The notes beneath the pieces were generated by a model. It did no database searches and had not been told where the DNA came from. It saw nothing but the letters and a program-made list of their open reading frames with translations. DNA of 50,906 nt from Pelargonium nanum (Eukaryota; Streptophyta; Magnoliopsida; Geraniales; Geraniaceae), in NCBI GenBank assembly GCA_036897485.1, contig JAYMTF010000130.1, positions 1 through 50,906 of the forward strand. Direction: 5' to 3'. This document shows, in pieces, positions 47,058 through 50,906 of this stretch. The translations under genes were made by a program, and so were the position numbers. The stretch's first letter is position 1; every line of letters begins with the position of its first letter.

Positions 47058-49792
47058 ATGGGGAGGGAAGTGTCAGAGAGCTGCGTGGATTCGCTTCTGA
47101 CGGAGATAGTCTTTTCTTACTGCAATCGCTTCTACGCCAATAAGCCGGAGCTCGCTGCTCGCCGGATCGAGGCCATTGGCTATCAGGTCGGCCATCAGCT
47201 CTCTGAACGGTATGCTTTTTTTTTGACTTTTTTCTTCTATTCGGACCATTCGTCTCTAGATCTCAACATTTCATGTTACTAGGAGAAACCTCTTGTTCAT
47301 CATCCAATTGTAAGGAACTAATTGTTTGGTTGTTGGAAAATTCACCAAATGAAGATGAATTGAGATTTGAATTCACTTTGCCTGCTTGATTGAAGCTATT
47401 AGGGTTTATTTTGTGGCAACTATTGTTGAGATTGGGAACATGTGAATTGTGAGGTGAGGTTTGTCCCACATTCCAGAGCTCGAATATTTGGTTGGGCACG
47501 GGAACTGTTAGATCAGGCTTTTGTCTCAACGCTATATCCAATCTGTTATAAATCACTCATTTTCCACTTCTAAGTGTATATTTATCGAATTCCTGGTTAC
47601 CAGACGGACAAAGCACAATTTGGCTTGTTAGTATATAATCAAGTCCAAGGAAACTGCATAGCTTTTTGTGTCTAATTTGGAGGTAGAGACCGAAGATTTT
47701 AGATGTATAGATTCTTATGAGTAAAAGAATATTTCAAAATATACTCTGTAACTGGATAAGGATGATTCATCTCCATCTCAAAGAGTTCATCGAATTGCAC
47801 TGCAACCTCCTTCAGTTTGTTTGGATCATGACTTGGGGGACGTGGATTTTGAATACTATCTTGACTATTGTGTATTTTATGCACATTAGTTGTACTCTCT
47901 ACTTTTCATTTACATTTTAGGACACAAAACCTCTCCACAGCTTCCAAATTGCCTTGATTTGTTACTGTGTCCTGATCATGAATGTTAAAGATGTCAAGAA
48001 GATGAACATAAAAGTCTATTGCGAACATAGAAGCCTTGCTATTGATGATTTGAAAATTTAAACGATAATAAACACATCGCGGGGATGTATATTTGAGATA
48101 TTAATCAGCAACCTTTATTGTTTTTTGTTATTGAATCCAATTATGTTCTCAACATCTATTTAGGTACGACTCTTAAATCTAAACATACGAGGGGTTGCAG
48201 CAATTTGAAGTAACAGGTGGTATAACATGTATTTGGCCTTGATTTTCTATTGCCTTTGCTAGAATAGATGAGATTATCCAAGTGATGAACTTGATGCTCA
48301 TTCTACTTTATAGCTTGGAACAATTGTTTGGATGCATCATCCATAATGAGTTGAAAGACAGATAGGAGCTTGAGTAATTAATCTTTCTTTGTTGTTAGGT
48401 ACACGATGGAACGACCTCGATTTAGTGATCATTTAGAGGCAATAAAGTTTATATGCAAGGATTTCTGGTCAGAGCTCTTCAAAAAGCAGATAGACAACCT
48501 AAAGACAAATCATAGGGTAAGTTTGAGGATTTGAACTGAATATGGATCCATATCATTGTTCCTAAATGAATACTGACTTGTGTTTGTCATATAGGGTACC
48601 TTTGTATTACAAGATAATAAATTTCGTTGGCTTACACGCATGTCAGTCGATCCATCACCTGATAACGCGAGTGCATCTCATGAAACTGACAACAAGGTAG
48701 CACAAGGAATGAGTATGCATCTTTATTTTCCGTGTGGAATCATAAGGGGGGCACTTTCAAACCTTGGAATCCCTTGTGCTGTCTCTGCAGATATATCCAA
48801 CCTTCCTGCATGTGAGTAATTTACCCTTGGGTGCTTCTGATCTTCAAAAACATTGAGCTGCCTTTTCGTGCTATAAGTACAAGTACTTTTTACTATAACC
48901 GCATGGATCATCTCTTTTCCACTTTTATGCTTGTCTATCAGCTATGATGGTAGGATAATTCTTTCAGTTTCTTTCTATGGATGATATCTAACTGGCTTGG
49001 GAAGTTTGAATCTTTCGCTCCTATTGGAGCCCCAACTGTTTGCTTCATGTGTACAGTTGTACACTCTTTTGTTAACTACATTATTCCACAACTCTGTTCA
49101 TCAGTCATTTGTGAGCTTGGAGGAATACCCAAAATAATCATATTGACAACTCTTGGGTGTCCCCAGGAGTGTCCAGTGACCTCTAATTATGGAGAGTATG
49201 GAAGTATTTATGAGTATTGTGTACATGTATACGAATATACAAAAATTGATCAAAGTAGTCGTAGTAGAAAATAATGCTCCCTGATAATCTGCAAATTATA
49301 GGTAGTGGAGAAAATTTTGATTCTTAATAATGATGTAGGGCTTTCATAGACAGCATATACTAGAAGAAAAGTTATGATGATACAGAAATGAGGAGCTAAT
49401 GTTATGTGGTTTTACTAGTGATCATCGCTATAGTGCCCTGAGGAAATGTAATTTACCCATCATAAAAAAAGTTTTTTTTTAGCGCATCATAAAAAAAGTT
49501 TGTTGTTGTTCATTGTACTTAAACTTCATGACTTTTAACCCATGTTTTTTCCTTGTCATGTCTATTAAAGTTCATTATGGAAAACCAAATTAGTATACGT
49601 CCTTGCTTATGCAATTTTAATGTGTATTATGCATCCCAATTCACTTCCTTATATTATCAATAAGTTGCACCGCATAATAGTTTTTTAATCAAAATTCATA
49701 TATTTGAGTTCTGACTTACATTTTTTTGGGGGGGAATCTTCCCATTTATACATTGTTAAACAGGTTCATTTGTGGTGCGCATAAAGGCCTGA
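47058..49792 (+). CDS. TRS33: TRAPP complex subunit TRS33 (TRAPPC6, Bet3-like fold)
   Basis: Four exons (47058-47209, 48399-48516, 48595-48811, 49764-49792) give 171 residues. TRS33 is a core subunit of the TRAPP tethering complexes that activate Rab GTPases for Golgi traffic and, in plants, cell-plate formation. The N-terminus [20 protein letters not shown] is the plant family signature. [59 protein letters not shown] and [13 protein letters not shown] follow, then a short variable loop, [38 protein letters not shown] and the stop. The last exon codes only the final ten codons including the stop. It is nearly identical to the Arabidopsis protein in the conserved parts. Nothing unusual apart from two introns near 1 kb. 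Confidence 0.96.
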
Positions 49793-50906
49793 TTGCAATC
49801 AAAGTTAGACCAACACAGTTTATGGAAGTGAGAAAACCTACAAACAATGTTTGATCCTATGATAAATTCCGAGACTTGCTTATATTTTTCGTTTATTTTG
49901 TCTTGTATCTACTTTAATGATAATATTGGTTTCACTCTGTTTATGGGATATGTTTGTGTATCTTGGTAGCCAGATGCAAGTCATGATTTTTTGAAATTGT
50001 AGAGCATCAAATTCATCAATTGTTCCCCTTTTGGCTCCTCCAGTCCAGTCTATGCTTGAAACTTTCTAGTCGTAATTACAAATGTCTTTTAAAAATGATA
50101 TCTCTACTGTTTGTCTGCTGATGTATGGTTCTGATTTCTCCCCCTAACTTAACCTCATTAAATATGATTTTGTTCTAACGGAAATTGCCTTAATTTAGTT
50201 TTAGACAGTTGGGTATACTTGCACATTGCTATCAATTGTTATTGTTATTATGTCACATGATGGTGTTATGATGAAATAATGGGAACGATGGCATGAAGGT
50301 GATGTCATGATGACACAGTGATGATGTCGCCATGCTTGAGTACGATGTCAAATTTAACAATAAGCCATACTCTTATTAAGAACTTTGTCGAACATAACAC
50401 TAAGTATCCACAGTACACGTGTTGATTTGTTGTTGCTCAATTTTAATTATGAAATTTTACTTCCAACTTTTAACCCAAATGCAACAACATCAATCAAAAT
50501 TCTCCATTAAAAATATTGATATTGATGAAACAACGCATTTGGTGGCTTGATTTGGACTTCAACCCAACATATATAGAGTCTATTTCTATAGGAGGTTTGG
50601 TGCGATTTATTAGTTTGTTTGTCCATGGGGCTTGCTCTATATCACGTTAATTAAATGAAGTCAACTTGTTATAAATATACACTCTTACATGAACTAAACT
50701 TAAAATCACACAATTTTAAGTAGTCGAATACTATGTAAATTTACATGAAAATTCACGTAAGCTAAACTTACGTGAATTTATGATCCAAACTTTTAATAAG
50801 ACGTCTCAATCTTGATGGTAAGCTTACATCAATCGATTTATGGATGAATATCCTCATGCTCCGTGTAAAATTAATTTTCCTATACTATACATGTATATAT
50901 ATATAT
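49793..50906. other. TRS33 3' UTR and AT-rich DNA to the window end
   Basis: No gene is recognised. The region includes short direct repeats and a TA run at the very end of the window. Confidence 0.55.

Noticed and set aside
48981..49274. 97-codon plus-strand frame in the TRS33 intron
   Set aside because: No recognisable family and it lies wholly within an intron with clear borders.

Overview
The window is nuclear DNA from a flowering plant, almost certainly a eudicot. Genes are split by short AT-rich introns with GT...AG borders. Intergenic DNA is AT-rich and holds relics of plant retroelements, and every gene recognised has a clear angiosperm family. No bacterial, organellar or viral region is apparent, and I found no novel multigene system. 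Exon models were built by hand: splice sites were chosen so that reading phase is kept and the protein stays aligned with its family.

Layout, left to right: COBL4-like COBRA protein (minus, C-terminus cut by the window edge, 1-1615); a 5'-truncated LINE with a 17-bp target-site duplication (2456-2868); complex I MLRQ/B12D-like protein (plus, 3623-4052); a SINE-like insert (4682-4806); a PI-PLC X-domain secreted protein (plus, 5520-7315); a GARP/HHO (NIGT1-type) repressor (plus, 8364-10730); CYP85A brassinosteroid-6-oxidase (plus, 13852-15966); a GH28 exopolygalacturonase (plus, 16466-17754); an RGP/UDP-arabinopyranose mutase with an in-frame TAG (plus, 19527-20906); TRM1 tRNA dimethyltransferase (minus, 21226-26433); an R2R3-MYB similar to MYB27 (plus, 29514-30640); a small DnaJ-type zinc-finger protein (plus, 31191-32554); an At3g02290-type RING-H2 E3 ligase (minus, 33902-37550); AUGMIN subunit 5 (plus, 39769-45956); and TRAPP subunit TRS33 (plus, 47058-49792).

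The genes are independent transcription units and do not form a pathway cluster. Three touch the cell wall (COBL4 in cellulose deposition, exopolygalacturonase in pectin, RGP in arabinose supply), and CYP85A makes castasterone, a growth hormone. The others are housekeeping or regulatory: tRNA modification, spindle microtubules, vesicle tethering, ubiquitination and transcription.

Points most worth a second look: the nonsense codon that would remove the last 70 residues of the RGP while the frame behind it is fully preserved; paired G-box/BRRE sites upstream of CYP85A that fit BZR1 feedback; a poly-T exon start in AUG5 that replaces a conserved block; the LINE and SINE inserts with readable target-site duplications; and tandem duplications inside two introns.
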